Below, in pieces: positions 51,819 through 61,209 of a stretch of 64,000 nucleotides of DNA. Within the stretch, counting starts at the first letter, position 1; every line of letters starts with the position of its first letter. Below the pieces are notes generated by a model. That model saw only the letters and a list, made by a program, of their open reading frames with translations. It was not told the origin of the DNA and searched no databases. This DNA is from Gloeobacter morelensis MG652769. Lineage in GTDB: Bacteria; Cyanobacteriota; Cyanobacteriia; Gloeobacterales; Gloeobacteraceae. The DNA is taken from the NCBI RefSeq assembly GCF_021018745.1, contig NZ_CP063845.1:744001-808000 (forward strand), written 5' to 3'. The position numbers and the translations under genes are program-made.

Positions 51819-52430
51819 ATGAAGAGGAAAGCGTTTGTGATGGCCGCCTTGAGCCTGGCACTGGTCGCTGCGAACGTCTCGACGGTGCAGGCCGACGCCC
51901 TGGTCGGTCAGTCGGCCCCCAGCTTCACCGCCACCGACACCAACGGCAAGAGCCATGCGCTCGCCGATTTCAAGGGCAAATACGTGGTCCTGGAGTGGAC
52001 CAATTACGACTGCCCCTTCGTCGTCAAGCAGTACAGCACCCAGGCGATGCAGGAGATGCAGAAGATGGCCGCGGGCAAAGGCGTGGTCTGGCTGTCGGTG
52101 AATTCTTCCGCCGCCGGCAAGCAGGGCAACTATCCTGCTGAGAAGTGGAACACCCTGGCCAAAGAAAAAGGTGCCGCCCCCAAGGCGATTTTGCTGGACG
52201 GCGATGGCAAGATTGGCCAGCTGTACGGGGCCAAGACCACCCCGCACATGTACATCATCAATCCCGAAGGCAAGCTCATCTACAACGGCGCTATCGACGA
52301 CAAGCCGACCACCGACGCCGCCACCAAGCCCCAGACCAACTACGTGGCCGCCGCCCTCACCGAAGCGATGGCCGGCAAGCCCGTCACCGTCGCCACCACC
52401 CGCCCCTACGGCTGCTCCGTCAAGTACTAA
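51819..52430 (+). CDS. exported AhpC/TSA-type redoxin
   Basis: 203-aa thioredoxin-fold protein with signal peptide (FVMAALSLALVAANVSTVQA). It begins LVGQSAPSFTATDTNGKSHALADF and has the site WTNYDCPFVVKQY, a single Cys before Pro, plus a C-terminal CSVKY that could be a resolving cysteine. TTPHMYIINPEGKLIYNG carries the cis-Pro. AGGAG precedes the ATG. It ends the GUN4-dsbD operon and is a likely DsbD client; peroxide reduction or thiol transfer are both open. Confidence 0.88.
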   Translation: MKRKAFVMAALSLALVAANVSTVQADALVGQSAPSFTATDTNGKSHALADFKGKYVVLEWTNYDCPFVVKQYSTQAMQEMQKMAAGKGVVWLSVNSSAAGKQGNYPAEKWNTLAKEKGAAPKAILLDGDGKIGQLYGAKTTPHMYIINPEGKLIYNGAIDDKPTTDAATKPQTNYVAAALTEAMAGKPVTVATTRPYGCSVKY

Positions 52431-52451
52431 TAGTTCAAACGCTTCACACAA

Positions 52452-52483
52452 AAAGCCCCCGAACCTCACGGTTCGGGGGCTTT
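52452..52483. terminator. bidirectional intrinsic terminator
   Basis: AAAGCCCCCGAACC-TCAC-GGTTCGGGGGCTTT, a perfect 14-bp stem with A and T flanks between the redoxin gene and convergent nrdJ. Confidence 0.93.
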
Positions 52484-52503
52484 CGCGTCTGCAGCAGGGA
52501 CGC

Positions 52504-55500
52504 TTAACTTTTCACAAAGCACATCGAGTAGGAGTCGGAGCGCACCACCAGCAACCGGCGGCCGTTCTCGCGGATCCACACCTGGTAGTGGAGCACCCCG
52601 CCGCCGCAGCCACCCTTGAACTGGCTGCTGGTCCAGTCGTCGACGGGAGCCGCTTCGCTCAGGTACATCGGGCCGTCGTCGTAGTGAATGCCGATGAGCG
52701 AGGCCGCCTGGGAGACCTCCTCGTCCAACATCGCCGGGCGCGCTGCGCCCGTGGCGAAGGGTCGGGCAGGGACATGGCCGTTACCGTTGCCGTTGGCCGT
52801 CGGTGCCACGGGCTGCGCAGCTGCGGCCGACTCGTTTTGGTCGATGGCGCCGATTTTGACCGGTTCCGATTCGAGGGTGCCCTCGCGGTAGACGGTGATC
52901 CCCTTGAGGCCGTTGCGCTGGGCGAAGCGGTACATCTCTTTGATTTCTTCGACGGTGGTCTCGCGACTGCAGTTGATCGTCTTGCTGATGCTGCTGTCCA
53001 CCCAGTTCTGCCAGCGGCTCTGGGCGAGCACGTGCCACTGCCAGGAGATCTCGCGCGAGATTTTAAAGGCGGCGGCTTCTTCGGGGTGCGCCGCTGCGAA
53101 GGCGGTGCCCTGCAGCGAGCCGGTCTGCAGCACGATCTGGCGATCCGCCTCCTCTAGATCCAGCGCCTCGACGTAGGGACTGGGGATCTGCACCCAGTTT
53201 TGCTGGGATCGGGAGGCGTCTACGTAGACTTGCTTCCAGATGGTCAGCCCAAAGTCGGGCTCGAAGGCCCACGAACAGGAGGCCAGTTGCGCAATCGAAC
53301 CGGTGGGAGCGATAGAAAGCACCGTCGAATTGCGCCGGGGAGTCTGGGTGAGCACTGCGGTGCTCCCCGCCGCCTCGTCGCCACTTAGAACGCGGCCGGT
53401 TTCGTCCATCCAGCGCTCGAAGGGGTTGCTGGAGCGTACATTTTTGATCTCCTCCCAGATGCCGCAGGCACCTTTTTCGGCGGCAAGCGCCTCAGAAGTG
53501 CGGTAGGCGCGATCGGCGATGAAGCGGCCGACTTTGTCGATTTCTTGCAGGTGCGCCTCGGAGTCGTAGGGAATGCGGCGGGCCTTCAGCCAGTCGGCCC
53601 AGCCCATGATCCCAAGTCCCAACTGCCGAAAGACGTTGCGGACGTTGTGCTTCTGGGCTGGGGTGGCAAATTCGGCCACATCGAGCACGTTGTCCAAAAA
53701 GCGCGTCGAGATTTCGACCGTGCGCGCCAGATCTTCCCAATCGAGTTCGACGCCCCGCTCGGTGCGGCGCACGAACTTGGAAATCACGATCGAGCCCAGG
53801 TTACACGCCGAATTGGGGGGTAACCAGATCTCGCCGCAGTTGTGCACCACCAGGCCGTTGGCGTCGAAGCGGGCCGGTCCCGGGACGGTACAGTCGTAGA
53901 CTTCCTCGATTCCGTCGGGGGTGAGCGATTCGACGGTGGCGGCGAACCGTTCGCGGTTGGGCGTGCGGGTGTAGGCATCCACCAGTTCACCCAGGCGGGC
54001 GGCTTTGGCCGGTTGCGCAAAGCCAATCAGTGCGGCAAAAACCTGCAGGTTGTCCTTCGCGATCACCAGTTCGTACTGGTGCTTGCACGGGTAGGGCGCA
54101 CTTTGGCGGCGGCTGTCGGGCAGCATCCGCACCTGGGCTTCGCGGCGCTTGTAAATGTCCGACACGATTCCGAGCCTCAGCAGCATCCGCTGTACCGCTT
54201 CGAGCGTCGGTAGGTCGCTCTGGCTGAGGCGCACGCTGACGCCCTTATGCTGATCGCCCTGCACGCTGCCGTCGGCGTCAAACAGACCCCGCAGGAAGCC
54301 GCGATAGAATTCCAAGCTTCCCTGCTCGACCCGGGGCGTCACCCGCTTGCTGCCGGGGACGATCCCGAAGCCGGCAGCCAGCCGGGCTACACCCGAAGAT
54401 TGAACACTTGCCACGCCCTGGGCGTTGATGGTGCCTGCGAGCTTGCGGCCGACGTTGGCGCGGCTTGTCGCCAGGGCCACGGCGCGACCGAGCATTTGGG
54501 GGGCAGAAGCTTCCCAGAAGCTGAGCTTCGCGCAGAGCGTGCCGTTGTTGTCGCGCATGAAGCAGCCGTCGCCCACCAGCGTCCCCAGAAGCCAGCCTTC
54601 CTCGGCGTCGCCGGGACCGTCCCACGGCTGCAGACCGCGGTGGTCGTGGAGCATTATCCGATCGCCGGGGCACAACTGTTCGGCCGCCACCCACTCGGTG
54701 TAATGCCGGTAGCGCGTCTGGGCAGCGAGCTTGAGCACCCGATGATTGCCCGTAAGCCGCACCTGGTGACCCTCTTTGGTGCGCAGGCGCAGGATAGGCT
54801 TGACGCCGGTGGCAAAAAAACCGGCGCTCGTGGTACTAAACAGCTCTCCATTGACGTAGGTGCTGTGCTGGACACCGATCAGGTCGCGCACCTGGCGGGG
54901 ACCGTCGCCGGTGTGCACCCAGGTGTCGGCCGCCACGCAAGGATTCGTAGTTGTAATGAAATTTTTTATGGGCGAGCGGCGCCTGGCATTGTCGCTGAGA
55001 AGCAAGCCCGGATCGGCGGTATCGTGAGCGTACTGCGCAATCTCGTTCCATAATGGGACGACATTGGGATCGTCCGCGTCGAGTTTGTCGAAAAATTCGT
55101 CGTCGACCAGGACCGAGATGTTGGCGTTGTGCCAGCGCCGATCGCGCTTGCCCTGGGGAGAAAGGTGCGTTTCAGTCCAGGCGGTGGTCAACTCGGATTT
55201 GAGCTGCGCGAGTTGTTCGTTTTTCTGGATATCGGTGAGGCGCCCATCGACAGCGACGGCGGCGGCCCACTCGATCAGTTGCCGGGCCGTCTTGGCATCC
55301 ATCACCGCCTGGGTTTTCGCTTGGATGAACTCGTGAATGTCCGGATGCTTCCAGTGCATCGAGAACATAAAAGCCCCCCTGCGCGCTTTATTGCCAGTGG
55401 TGATCTTGCGGGAGGTCTCCGAAACCATGTCGAGCACCGCGCAAGGACCCAGGGCCTTGCCGTCGGAAAAAAGCGAACCTTTAGGCCGGATGTAGCCCTT

Positions 55501-55887
55501 TTGGCCCTGCGAACCGATGTTGATCCCGACGCCGCCCCTGAATTTGGTGGTCAAGACAGCATCGGTGACCAGTTTGGCAATTTCTTGAATGTTGTCCTCG
55601 GCGGAGAGGACAAAGCAATTGAGCAGACCATAGGTGCCGTGATCGGAGTTGGCCAGGATCGATCCGCCCGGCAACATCTTCATCGGCGCCAGGATCGAGA
55701 AGAACTTCTCCTGCCACTCGCGCTGGAGGGCCGGGGTTTTTTCGGCCCCGGCCACGAAGCGCGCCACCCGGCAGCAGACATCCTCCCAGGTGCGCTCCTC
55801 GCCGATCAGATACTTCTGCAGAACCGCCCTCTGGGACTCCGACAGAGCCATCCCCTGCTCAAGACTTCCCACCCCGTCCATACCCAT
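52504..55887 (-). CDS. nrdJ: adenosylcobalamin-dependent ribonucleotide reductase (monomeric class II) with intein
   Basis: 1127-aa precursor; removal of a 367-aa intein leaves 760 residues, the size of monomeric RTPR from Lactobacillus. It reduces ribonucleotide triphosphates with B12. Seen in the exteins: SILANSDHGTYGLLNCF (redox Cys), KFRGGVGINIG, FMFSMHWKHPDI, and, joined across the intein, TTNP-CGEIWLPPNSACNLGS with the presumed thiyl-radical Cys. ATG at 55887 has AGGAG upstream. The C-terminus CGGGVLHYQ and SYSMCFVKS supply the redox tail. No cobalamin riboswitch was seen in the 306-base region 55888-56193, which otherwise holds nothing clear. Confidence 0.95.
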   Translation of the reverse strand: MGMDGVGSLEQGMALSESQRAVLQKYLIGEERTWEDVCCRVARFVAGAEKTPALQREWQEKFFSILAPMKMLPGGSILANSDHGTYGLLNCFVLSAEDNIQEIAKLVTDAVLTTKFRGGVGINIGSQGQKGYIRPKGSLFSDGKALGPCAVLDMVSETSRKITTGNKARRGAFMFSMHWKHPDIHEFIQAKTQAVMDAKTARQLIEWAAAVAVDGRLTDIQKNEQLAQLKSELTTAWTETHLSPQGKRDRRWHNANISVLVDDEFFDKLDADDPNVVPLWNEIAQYAHDTADPGLLLSDNARRRSPIKNFITTTNPCVAADTWVHTGDGPRQVRDLIGVQHSTYVNGELFSTTSAGFFATGVKPILRLRTKEGHQVRLTGNHRVLKLAAQTRYRHYTEWVAAEQLCPGDRIMLHDHRGLQPWDGPGDAEEGWLLGTLVGDGCFMRDNNGTLCAKLSFWEASAPQMLGRAVALATSRANVGRKLAGTINAQGVASVQSSGVARLAAGFGIVPGSKRVTPRVEQGSLEFYRGFLRGLFDADGSVQGDQHKGVSVRLSQSDLPTLEAVQRMLLRLGIVSDIYKRREAQVRMLPDSRRQSAPYPCKHQYELVIAKDNLQVFAALIGFAQPAKAARLGELVDAYTRTPNRERFAATVESLTPDGIEEVYDCTVPGPARFDANGLVVHNCGEIWLPPNSACNLGSIVISKFVRRTERGVELDWEDLARTVEISTRFLDNVLDVAEFATPAQKHNVRNVFRQLGLGIMGWADWLKARRIPYDSEAHLQEIDKVGRFIADRAYRTSEALAAEKGACGIWEEIKNVRSSNPFERWMDETGRVLSGDEAAGSTAVLTQTPRRNSTVLSIAPTGSIAQLASCSWAFEPDFGLTIWKQVYVDASRSQQNWVQIPSPYVEALDLEEADRQIVLQTGSLQGTAFAAAHPEEAAAFKISREISWQWHVLAQSRWQNWVDSSISKTINCSRETTVEEIKEMYRFAQRNGLKGITVYREGTLESEPVKIGAIDQNESAAAAQPVAPTANGNGNGHVPARPFATGAARPAMLDEEVSQAASLIGIHYDDGPMYLSEAAPVDDWTSSQFKGGCGGGVLHYQVWIRENGRRLLVVRSDSYSMCFVKS
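53839..54939 (-). other. NrdJ intein with LAGLIDADG endonuclease
   Basis: 367 codons from Cys1 (CVAADTWVHTGDG) to the terminal Asn (LVVHN), followed by Cys+1 of the extein. Splicing blocks: A at the N-terminus, B in RLTGNHRVLKL, F in EVYDCTVPG, G in VVHN|C. The two LAGLIDADG helices of a homing endonuclease are WLLGTLVGDG and LRGLFDADG. All nucleophiles and the penultimate His are present, so it should splice. Insertion is exactly before the active-site cysteine of NPCGE. Codon use matches the host, implying a long residence. Confidence 0.95.
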
Positions 55888-56193
55888 GGTGCTCGCTCCT
55901 GCAAATAATCGGATGACCAACTCCGCATCTAGTGGGGCAAGATGCAGTTGGGCAATAACGAACACTTTATTTGGACTCCCTCGGGTCGTCAACTGCCGAC
56001 TCTGGGAACCCGCCTGCAAACACCATGGGTAGATCCGCCCGCTGGCGGCGTTCTTGTACCTGCCGCCGCTTCATCGAATTTATTGATGGCCCACCATCAT
56101 TTTATTGCGCTTGAGAATTTTTGTCCACATCGACGGCGGGACCATGCGGGATGTGAAGCCGGGATTACAATAAAGTAACGAAGGAGAAAAAGC

Positions 56194-56400
56194 GTGCATC
56201 CTGAATTTCCTCACACCCGCATTGCCGGGATCACAGGCGAACTGGTGTGGACGCCGGAGGCACTGGTCAAACTGCGGAAGATTCCTTATTTCGTCCGGTC
56301 CCAGGCCCGTCTTCGCATTGAGGAATTGGCCCGCGCGAGCGAGGTTGACCTCATTACCGTCGAGCTCGTCCAAAAAGCCCGTTTGGAGTTTGGTCAATAA
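56194..56400 (+). CDS. PCP_red domain protein
   Basis: 68-aa protein that is one PCP_red domain, the C-terminal module of the light-independent protochlorophyllide reductase subunit ChlB. Characteristic residues: [23 protein letters not shown] and LIEE-like [14 protein letters not shown]. Stand-alone copies occur in many cyanobacteria and their role is unsettled. The start is GTG at 56194 with AAGGAG upstream. The stop overlaps the next ATG (TAATG). Confidence 0.9.
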   Translation: MHPEFPHTRIAGITGELVWTPEALVKLRKIPYFVRSQARLRIEELARASEVDLITVELVQKARLEFGQ

Positions 56401-57038
56401 TGAGTCTTTCCTTCTCACTCGCCGTACAGGAATTGCCGCTCTTTCCGCTGCCGGATGTGGTGCTGTTTCCGGGACGGCCGTTGCCGCTGCACATCTTCGA
56501 GCCGCGCTATCGGATGATGATGAACACGGTGCTCGACACCGACTGCCGCTTCGGGGTACTGCTGTGGGATCAAGAGACCAAGCAGCCGGCACGGGTCGGC
56601 AGCTGCGCCGAAATCACCCAGGTCGACCGCCTGCCCGACGACCGGATGAACATTTTGACCGTGGGGATCAAGCGCTTTCGGGTGCTGGAGTACACCCGCC
56701 AGAAACCCTACCGGGTGGGACTGGTGCAGTGGATCGACGACGAGCCGGTCGAAGGCGATCTCAGCGCCCTGACCCAGGAAGCCAAAAAACTGCTCGCCGA
56801 TGTGGTGCGCCTCTCCAGTAAGCTGATGGAGAAACCGCTCCAGTTGCCGACGCTTCCGGAGGAGCCCCTCGAGCTTTCCTATTGGATTGGGGGCAGCTTC
56901 TACGGTGCTTCCGAGGAACAGCAGGCGCTACTGGAACTGCAAGATACTTCCCGGCGCCTCCAGCGCGAAATCGACATCCTGCAGACCACCCTCAAGCATC
57001 TGGCTGCCAGGACGGTTCTTAAAGACACCTTGAGCTAG
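56400..57038 (+). CDS. LON substrate-binding (N-terminal) domain protein
   Basis: 212-aa protein made only of the Lon N-terminal domain: ELPLFPLPDVVLFPGRPLPLHIFEPRYR, then DRLPDDRMNILTVGIKRFRV, and a helical bundle. The AAA+ and protease domains are absent. Such proteins are widespread in cyanobacteria and plants, possibly as adaptors for degradation. It is coupled to the PCP_red gene by a one-base overlap. Confidence 0.92.
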   Translation: MSLSFSLAVQELPLFPLPDVVLFPGRPLPLHIFEPRYRMMMNTVLDTDCRFGVLLWDQETKQPARVGSCAEITQVDRLPDDRMNILTVGIKRFRVLEYTRQKPYRVGLVQWIDDEPVEGDLSALTQEAKKLLADVVRLSSKLMEKPLQLPTLPEEPLELSYWIGGSFYGASEEQQALLELQDTSRRLQREIDILQTTLKHLAARTVLKDTLS

Positions 57039-57052
57039 CGACGGCGTCCACT

Positions 57053-58147
57053 ATGCACATCGGCGTTCCCAAAGAAATCAAAGATCAGGAATTCAGGGTC
57101 GGCTTGACTCCGGCGGCGGTGCGCGCCCTGAGCGATCAGGGCCACAGCGTCGCTATCGAAGTGCGGGCGGGGGAAGGATCCGGATTTACTGACCGGGACT
57201 ATCTGGAGGCCGGTGCCCGCATCGTGGAGACGGCCACGGAGGTTTACGCCCAGCCGATGATCGTCAAAGTCAAAGAGCCCCTGCCCCCGGAGTACGCCCT
57301 GCTGGGCAAAGGCCAGATTCTTTTTACTTATTTGCATCTGGCGGCGAGCCGCGAGTTGACCGAGGCGCTACTCAACTCAGGAGCCACCTGCATCGCCTAC
57401 GAGACTGTGGCCCTGGCCGACGGGCGCCTGCCGCTACTGACTCCCATGAGTGCGATCGCGGGCCGCCTCGCGGTACAGTTCGGGGCGCGCTTTCTGGAGA
57501 AGCAGCAGGGTGGCCGCGGCGTACTGCTGGGTGGGGTGCCCGGGGTGGCTGCGGGCCATGTGGTGATTTTGGGTGGCGGTATCGTCGGCACCGAAGCGGC
57601 CCGCATCGCCGTCGGCATGGGGGCGCGGGTGACGATTCTCGATGTTAACCTCGACCGGCTCGCTTACCTTGAGGATCTGTTCGGTTCGCGCGTCGAACTG
57701 CTCTTCAGCACCCGCCGGACCATCGAACAGGTGGTACCGGGGGCGGATTTGCTGATTGGAGCGGTGCTGGTGACCGGGCGGCGCGCCCCCAAGCTGGTCA
57801 GCCGCGCGGTGGTGGGCCGCATGAATCCCGGCTCGGTGATCGTCGATGTGGCCGTCGATCAGGGTGGCTGTGTGGAGACGCTCAGACCCACCTCCCACTC
57901 CGAACCGGTCTACCTCGAAGCAGGCGTCGTCCACTACGGCGTGCCCAACATGCCCGGGGCGGTGCCCTGGACGGCCACCCAGGCGCTCAACAACGCCACG
58001 CTCCCCTATGTGATCAAACTGGCGGAACTGGGCTACCCGCAGGCCACCGAACGCGATCCGGCCCTTGCTCTGGGCATCAACATCGCCCACAGCCGTCTCA
58101 TCCACCCGGCGGTACAGCAGGTTTTTCCCGATCTCATCCATGCTTGA
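57053..58147 (+). CDS. ald: alanine dehydrogenase
   Basis: 364-aa NAD-dependent enzyme that interconverts alanine and pyruvate plus ammonia. N-terminal [20 protein letters not shown] contains the catalytic Lys/Arg region; [10 protein letters not shown] and [10 protein letters not shown] (His) follow; the Rossmann motif is [38 protein letters not shown] closes the active site. In cyanobacteria it serves nitrogen assimilation, which matches the pipX gene nearby. It overlaps the methyltransferase gene by 8 bases. Confidence 0.95.
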   Translation: MHIGVPKEIKDQEFRVGLTPAAVRALSDQGHSVAIEVRAGEGSGFTDRDYLEAGARIVETATEVYAQPMIVKVKEPLPPEYALLGKGQILFTYLHLAASRELTEALLNSGATCIAYETVALADGRLPLLTPMSAIAGRLAVQFGARFLEKQQGGRGVLLGGVPGVAAGHVVILGGGIVGTEAARIAVGMGARVTILDVNLDRLAYLEDLFGSRVELLFSTRRTIEQVVPGADLLIGAVLVTGRRAPKLVSRAVVGRMNPGSVIVDVAVDQGGCVETLRPTSHSEPVYLEAGVVHYGVPNMPGAVPWTATQALNNATLPYVIKLAELGYPQATERDPALALGINIAHSRLIHPAVQQVFPDLIHA

Positions 58148-58802
58148 GCGGGTGCTCGAAGCGGAAGTTATGGATTCGCAGGCGGAGGCCGAGGCCTACG
58201 ACGCCATGGACCACGGCGAGGTCAATGCCCGTTTTGTCGCCGATATGCTTGCCCTTGGACCGGCCGACGGCCCCTGGTTGGATCTGGGCACCGGTCCTGC
58301 CCACCTGCCGGTCCTGCTGGCGGGCGAGCGACCGCACATCCGGATCACCGCGGTCGATCTGGCCGCGTCGATGCTTGCTATCGCCCGGCGGCGCGTCGAG
58401 GCCGCCAGGTTGATGGGACGCATCACCCTGGTGCGTGGGGATGCCAAGGCTCCGGCGCTTGGCGCGGCCCGCTTTGCCTGCGTGTTCTCCAACAGTCTGG
58501 TGCACCACCTGCCGCAGCCCGCCCCTTTCTGGCAGGCTTGCGCCCGGTTGCTGGCGCCGGGAGGGGTGCTCTTCGTGCGCGATCTGGCCCGTCCGGGCAG
58601 CCTGCAAAGGCGCGACGCCCTGGTCGAACGGTACGCAGCCGGTTGTGACGATGATCAGCGCCGGTTATTTGCTGAGTCACTCCAGGCGGCATTCACTCCG
58701 CCGGAAGTAGCCTTGCAGGCCCGAGCCGCGGGGCTGGCCGGGGCGCAGGTGGCGATGAGTTCCGACCGGCACTGGACGCTGGTCTATCGACTAGCGGTGT
58801 AA
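58140..58802 (+). CDS. class I SAM-dependent methyltransferase
   Basis: 220-aa Rossmann methyltransferase: motif I is WLDLGTGPAHLPVLL, motif II region ITAVDLAASMLAIARRR, the acidic loop LVRGDAKAPAL, and HLPQPAPFWQACARLLAPGGVLFVRDL as motif III-IV. No substrate-specific domain is present, so the target is unknown. ATG at 58140 overlaps the ald stop. It lies 5 bases ahead of a glycosyltransferase gene, so the two may act on a common metabolite. Confidence 0.85.
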   Translation: MLERVLEAEVMDSQAEAEAYDAMDHGEVNARFVADMLALGPADGPWLDLGTGPAHLPVLLAGERPHIRITAVDLAASMLAIARRRVEAARLMGRITLVRGDAKAPALGAARFACVFSNSLVHHLPQPAPFWQACARLLAPGGVLFVRDLARPGSLQRRDALVERYAAGCDDDQRRLFAESLQAAFTPPEVALQARAAGLAGAQVAMSSDRHWTLVYRLAV

Positions 58803-58807
58803 CGGCG

Positions 58808-59881
58808 GTGGCGCACCTGTGTATCGATCTGGCGTTTCTGCCTACCCGGCCGACGGGCCTTGGTACCTATGCCCTCAATTTGCTGGCGCACCTGCGCTGG
58901 GACGACGTGGTGACGCTGTTTGCCCCACGACCGCTCGAATCTTTTCCCTGCTGCCTTGTGCCCCCGGCCCTCGCTTCCGACGGCGGGCGGTGGGCACACC
59001 TGGCGCGGTTGGCATGGCAGCAAACCCGGCTTCCGGCCCTCTACCGCACCCACAAAGCGGACTTGCTCTTCTCGCCGCTGCCGGAAGCGCCACTGGCGCG
59101 GCACTGCCGCTCGGTGGTGACTGTACACGACCTCATACCGCTGCGCTTTCCGGGGCCGTTTCCTTCCCTGCTTACCCGCTATTTTCAGTACTACGTGCCG
59201 CAGGTACTCTCCAATAGCGAACATATTCTCTGCGACTCGGAGGCCACCGCCTCCGACATCGTGCGTTTTTACGGCATCGCTGCCAAAAAGCTCACCCCAA
59301 TTCCGCTGGCCTACGATGCGACCCACTTCTACCCGCGCGGGCTCGCCCCGGCCAACTACTTTTTGTACCTGGGCCGCCAGGACCGGCACAAAAACCTCGA
59401 TCGGATGCTCCAGGCGCTTGCACAACTCCAGGAGCGCGAGTGCGAATTTTGGATAGCCGGCCCCCGGGACACCCGCCAGTATCCACAGCTTCTCGCCCGT
59501 GTCCGGCAGCTGAATCTGGGCGAGCGGGTGCGCTTTCTCGACTACGTTCCCTATGCCGAGTTGCCCGGGCTCATCGAACGCGCGATTGCTTTACTCTTTC
59601 CCACCTTGTGGGAGGGTTTTGGGCTGCCGGTACTGGAGGCGATGGCCTGCGGCACACCGGTAATTACCTCCAACCTTGCATCGCTCGGTGAGATCGCTGC
59701 CGATGCTGCCCTGCTAGTCGATCCCTACCGCGTCGAGGCGATTGCCTCGGCGATGCACCAGGTACTATGTGATTCTGGTTTGCGAACTCACCTGCGCTTC
59801 CTGGGATTGGCGCGCGCCCGCCGATTCAGCTGGGAGCGCACGGCCCGCCGGACCTGCGAGGTACTGGTACGTCATCTGTGA
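58808..59881 (+). CDS. family 4 glycosyltransferase
   Basis: 357-aa GT-B enzyme. The N-terminal half carries an acceptor loop [11 protein letters not shown] and [12 protein letters not shown]. The C-terminal half has the donor-binding [60 protein letters not shown] with the conserved E(x7)E retaining motif. It adds a sugar to a surface glycan, probably mannose by its resemblance to Wbz-type transferases. Starts with GTG at 58808. It is the last gene of the ald cluster and converges with pipX. Confidence 0.88.
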   Translation: MAHLCIDLAFLPTRPTGLGTYALNLLAHLRWDDVVTLFAPRPLESFPCCLVPPALASDGGRWAHLARLAWQQTRLPALYRTHKADLLFSPLPEAPLARHCRSVVTVHDLIPLRFPGPFPSLLTRYFQYYVPQVLSNSEHILCDSEATASDIVRFYGIAAKKLTPIPLAYDATHFYPRGLAPANYFLYLGRQDRHKNLDRMLQALAQLQERECEFWIAGPRDTRQYPQLLARVRQLNLGERVRFLDYVPYAELPGLIERAIALLFPTLWEGFGLPVLEAMACGTPVITSNLASLGEIAADAALLVDPYRVEAIASAMHQVLCDSGLRTHLRFLGLARARRFSWERTARRTCEVLVRHL

Positions 59882-59898
59882 CGCCCGCCGGCCATTGC

Positions 59899-60162
59899 TC
59901 AAAAGTGACGTTGCTGGAACTGCTGCATACGATCGAGTTCGGCGTTCTCGCCCTGAACTCGCAGCACCTTGATACGGCTCTCGACGATGCGTCGCGCTTT
60001 CTCGCGGCCAATGGGCTCGAAGCTCAATACCGGGACGGGGGTGACCACAAAGAACAACTGCTGGGTATACAAAGTCGAGTACAGCGCCGACTCCTCCCCC
60101 GCCGGGCAGATAAGAAACAACAAACCAAACGTGGGATGGGTCAGGTACTGCTCGCTGTTCAT
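59899..60162 (-). CDS. pipX: PII- and NtcA-interacting protein PipX
   Basis: 87-aa protein with the PipX pattern: YLTHPTFGLLFLICPAGEESALYSTLYTQQLFF forms the N-terminal Tudor-like barrel, then FEPIGREKARRIVESRIKVLR and two C-terminal helices. PipX shuttles between NtcA (low nitrogen) and PII (high nitrogen) and thereby couples 2-oxoglutarate signalling to transcription. It is nearly unique to cyanobacteria, so it also identifies the phylum. No NtcA box (GTAN8TAC) was found upstream. Confidence 0.92.
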   Translation of the reverse strand: MNSEQYLTHPTFGLLFLICPAGEESALYSTLYTQQLFFVVTPVPVLSFEPIGREKARRIVESRIKVLRVQGENAELDRMQQFQQRHF

Positions 60163-60267
60163 CCTAGGCCACGGGGGGATCGGTGCTACTTCTTAGTTCG
60201 ACCATGTCCAAGCCGGATATGCTGTGGTTAGGGCTACCTATTGCGGCCGGTTCCTCTGCATCCACCA

Positions 60268-61206
60268 ATGCCCATGCCTGCATTTGAGACCGTTGTCATC
60301 GCCTACCGGGCCGAGCAGGCCCCGAGCCGGATGGTTGCCGAGCGGTGTGCATCCCTTTTAAGCAAAGCTGGTTGCCGGGTGCTCCAGGGCCCCGCCGGTC
60401 CCCAGGACAATCCTTATCCGCCCTTTCTTGAGGCGACGGGCGGGCGCATCGATCTGGCCATCGTCCTGGGGGGCGATGGCTCGATTCTGGCGGCGGCCCG
60501 CTATCTGGCTGCCGTCGATGTGCCGATTCTGGCGGTCAACGTCGGCGGGCATCTGGGCTTTCTCACCCAGCCGCCGGAGGTGCTGGGGGGGCGCTACTGG
60601 GAACGGTTGCTCGCAGGGGAGTGGGAACTAGAAAAGCGCATGATGCTGCAGGCGGCGCTCACCGGGCCGCCGCCGCTGCCGGAACAGCAGCCGTACTTTT
60701 GCCTCAACGAGTTTTGCTTGAAGCCGGCAAGTGAGATGCGTCTTACCAGCATCATTTTGGAACTGGCCGTCGACGGTGAGATTATCGATCAGATCCATGG
60801 GGATGGATTGCTCGTCTCAACGCCGACCGGTTCCACCTCCTACACCGTGGCCGCCAACGGACCGATCATCGCGCCATCGCTGCAGGCGATTACCATCACG
60901 CCCATCTGTCCACTATCGCTTTCGAGCCGACCGGTGGTCCTGCCGGCCACCGGCACCATCGAGGTGAGTCCCCTACGCGACCCTGACCTCAACATCAAAC
61001 TTTGGAGCGACGGCGCTTTTGCCGCCCCTGTGCACCCTTGCCAGACAGTACGCATCGAGGTGGCCCGCCACCCAACGCGCCTGCTCATCCTGGAGGAGGA
61101 TCATTCGTACTTTCGCACCCTGCGCGAGAAGCTCAAATGGGCAGGAACGCGCATCCAGGCTGAGCGCGATCCGGAATGTCTGCTGCCCCCCCAGAATTAC
61201 CCTTGA
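60268..61206 (+). CDS. nadK: NAD kinase
   Basis: 312-aa enzyme that phosphorylates NAD to NADP. The catalytic GGDGS is in LAIVLGGDGSILAAARYL; NVGGHLGFLTQ and DGLLVSTPTGSTSYTVAANGPII follow, giving the second GxTGST site. The ATG at 60268 or 60274 fits better than an upstream TTG. One of the two NAD kinases usually found in cyanobacteria. It ends 3 bases before the convergent PAS gene. Confidence 0.94.
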   Translation: MPMPAFETVVIAYRAEQAPSRMVAERCASLLSKAGCRVLQGPAGPQDNPYPPFLEATGGRIDLAIVLGGDGSILAAARYLAAVDVPILAVNVGGHLGFLTQPPEVLGGRYWERLLAGEWELEKRMMLQAALTGPPPLPEQQPYFCLNEFCLKPASEMRLTSIILELAVDGEIIDQIHGDGLLVSTPTGSTSYTVAANGPIIAPSLQAITITPICPLSLSSRPVVLPATGTIEVSPLRDPDLNIKLWSDGAFAAPVHPCQTVRIEVARHPTRLLILEEDHSYFRTLREKLKWAGTRIQAERDPECLLPPQNYP

Positions 61207-61209
61207 GTC

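Noticed and set aside
55888-56193. Possible cobalamin riboswitch ahead of nrdJ
   Set aside because: Looked for a B12-box-like GCCACTG and paired stems on the minus strand; none convincing.
60163-60240. NtcA binding site upstream of pipX
   Set aside because: No GTA-N8-TAC palindrome could be found.
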